Positions 63,945 to 64,000 of a stretch of 64,000 nt of DNA are shown in pieces. The notes beneath the pieces were generated by a model. That model ran no database searches. It was given only the letters and a program-made list of their open reading frames with translations, and was not told the DNA's origin. The DNA is from Bacillus marasmi. GTDB taxonomy: Bacteria > Bacillota > Bacilli > Bacillales > Cytobacillaceae. The stretch lies in contig NZ_LR656171.1 of the NCBI RefSeq assembly GCF_902168435.1, positions 124,001 to 188,000 on the forward strand. Reading direction: 5' to 3'. How positions within the stretch are numbered: the first letter of the stretch is position 1; the number at the start of each line of letters is the position of its first letter. The position numbers and the translations under genes were made by a program.

Positions 63945-64000
63945 TTACCCTTTATTGATTTGTTTTAAAATTTGCTCGACGATTTGAGCAACATCAGCAA
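63945..64000 (-). CDS. C-terminal end of an unidentified microcompartment gene
   Basis: Only the last 18 codons are inside the window, reading ADVAQIVEQILKQINKG and then stop. The residues form an amphipathic helix (hydrophobic at V, I, V, I, L, I positions) of the kind used as encapsulation peptides for microcompartment cargo. The gene is upstream of and in the same direction as the shell genes, so a core enzyme is likely. Identity cannot be given. Confidence 0.6.
   Translation of the reverse strand, partial: ADVAQIVEQILKQINKG

Overview
The window reads as a chromosomal segment of a low-GC, spore-forming Bacillaceae. The signs are AGGAGG-type ribosome binding sites with frequent TTG and GTG starts, a gerA-type germinant receptor operon, a LytR-CpsA-Psr wall protein, a Bce-type peptide resistance module and Mdh/Hmp proteins of Bacillus type. 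A periplasmic-type nitrate reductase plus FNR boxes point to a facultative denitrifier-like Bacillus (the Neobacillus/azotoformans type of lifestyle). That taxonomic reading is inference. No rRNA, tRNA, transposase, prophage or CRISPR array was seen.

Layout. 1-5.2 kb: 3' part of a LysR regulator, an unknown membrane protein, a repeat element, flavohaemoglobin hmp with an FNR-class promoter, a 20-codon ORF with its own terminator, and an LCP wall enzyme. 5.3-12.1 kb: a gerA/gerC/gerB operon behind two tandem membrane-anchored glutamate-synthase-like flavoproteins. 12.2-17 kb: DUF2071 protein, CopC and CopD copper proteins, a ZIP transporter, and a Cys-rich MarR regulator with the arsenite methyltransferase arsM. 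17.1-32 kb: a pentose/pentitol cluster (transaldolase-type aldolase, DeoR regulator, araD, two zinc dehydrogenases, a ribose-type ABC transporter, araB). Inside it sits an unusual signalling pair: an ANTAR response regulator and a histidine kinase whose N-terminus is a dead ABC-ATPase domain. The transporter operon starts with a leader that can form two small hairpins, the second overlapping an intrinsic terminator, as expected for an ANTAR target. 32.1-36 kb: a compact napABD-F operon under an FNR box. 36-47.7 kb: a GGDEF cyclase, hydrolase/CPBP protease genes, a NarL-type two-component system, a DUF3231 protein, rifampicin phosphotransferase, a small membrane-anchored protein and a YbdG-like MscS channel. 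48.2-52.8 kb: a complete Bce-type RS-AB module with a BceR box. 53-59.8 kb: an MDR reductase and a dabB-dabA inorganic-carbon pump operon with two accessory genes and an attenuator-like leader. 60-64 kb: a GNAT, a membrane protein and the 3' end of a bacterial microcompartment operon (shell proteins, PduL, an EutN-type pentamer and, unusually, malate dehydrogenase).

The two most notable things are these. First, the candidate transporter-coupled antitermination circuit at 21.1-27.8 kb: pseudo-ABC kinase, ANTAR regulator, dual-hairpin leader, sugar transporter. Second, two families of intergenic repeats (1.8 and 52.9 kb; 18.8 and 28 kb) that differ in sequence but share an exact four-arm geometry, with arms 51, 61 or 72, and 51 bp apart. 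These distances are close to whole turns of B-DNA.

Other links between regions: hmp and nap carry FNR boxes centred about 41.5 bp upstream of the predicted starts, so both are probably induced on oxygen limitation. The pentitol genes share 10-bp direct repeats that are probably sites for the resident DeoR protein. Intergenic stretches over 300 bp with nothing recognised are 45320-45634 and most of 25627-25980 and 47687-48241.
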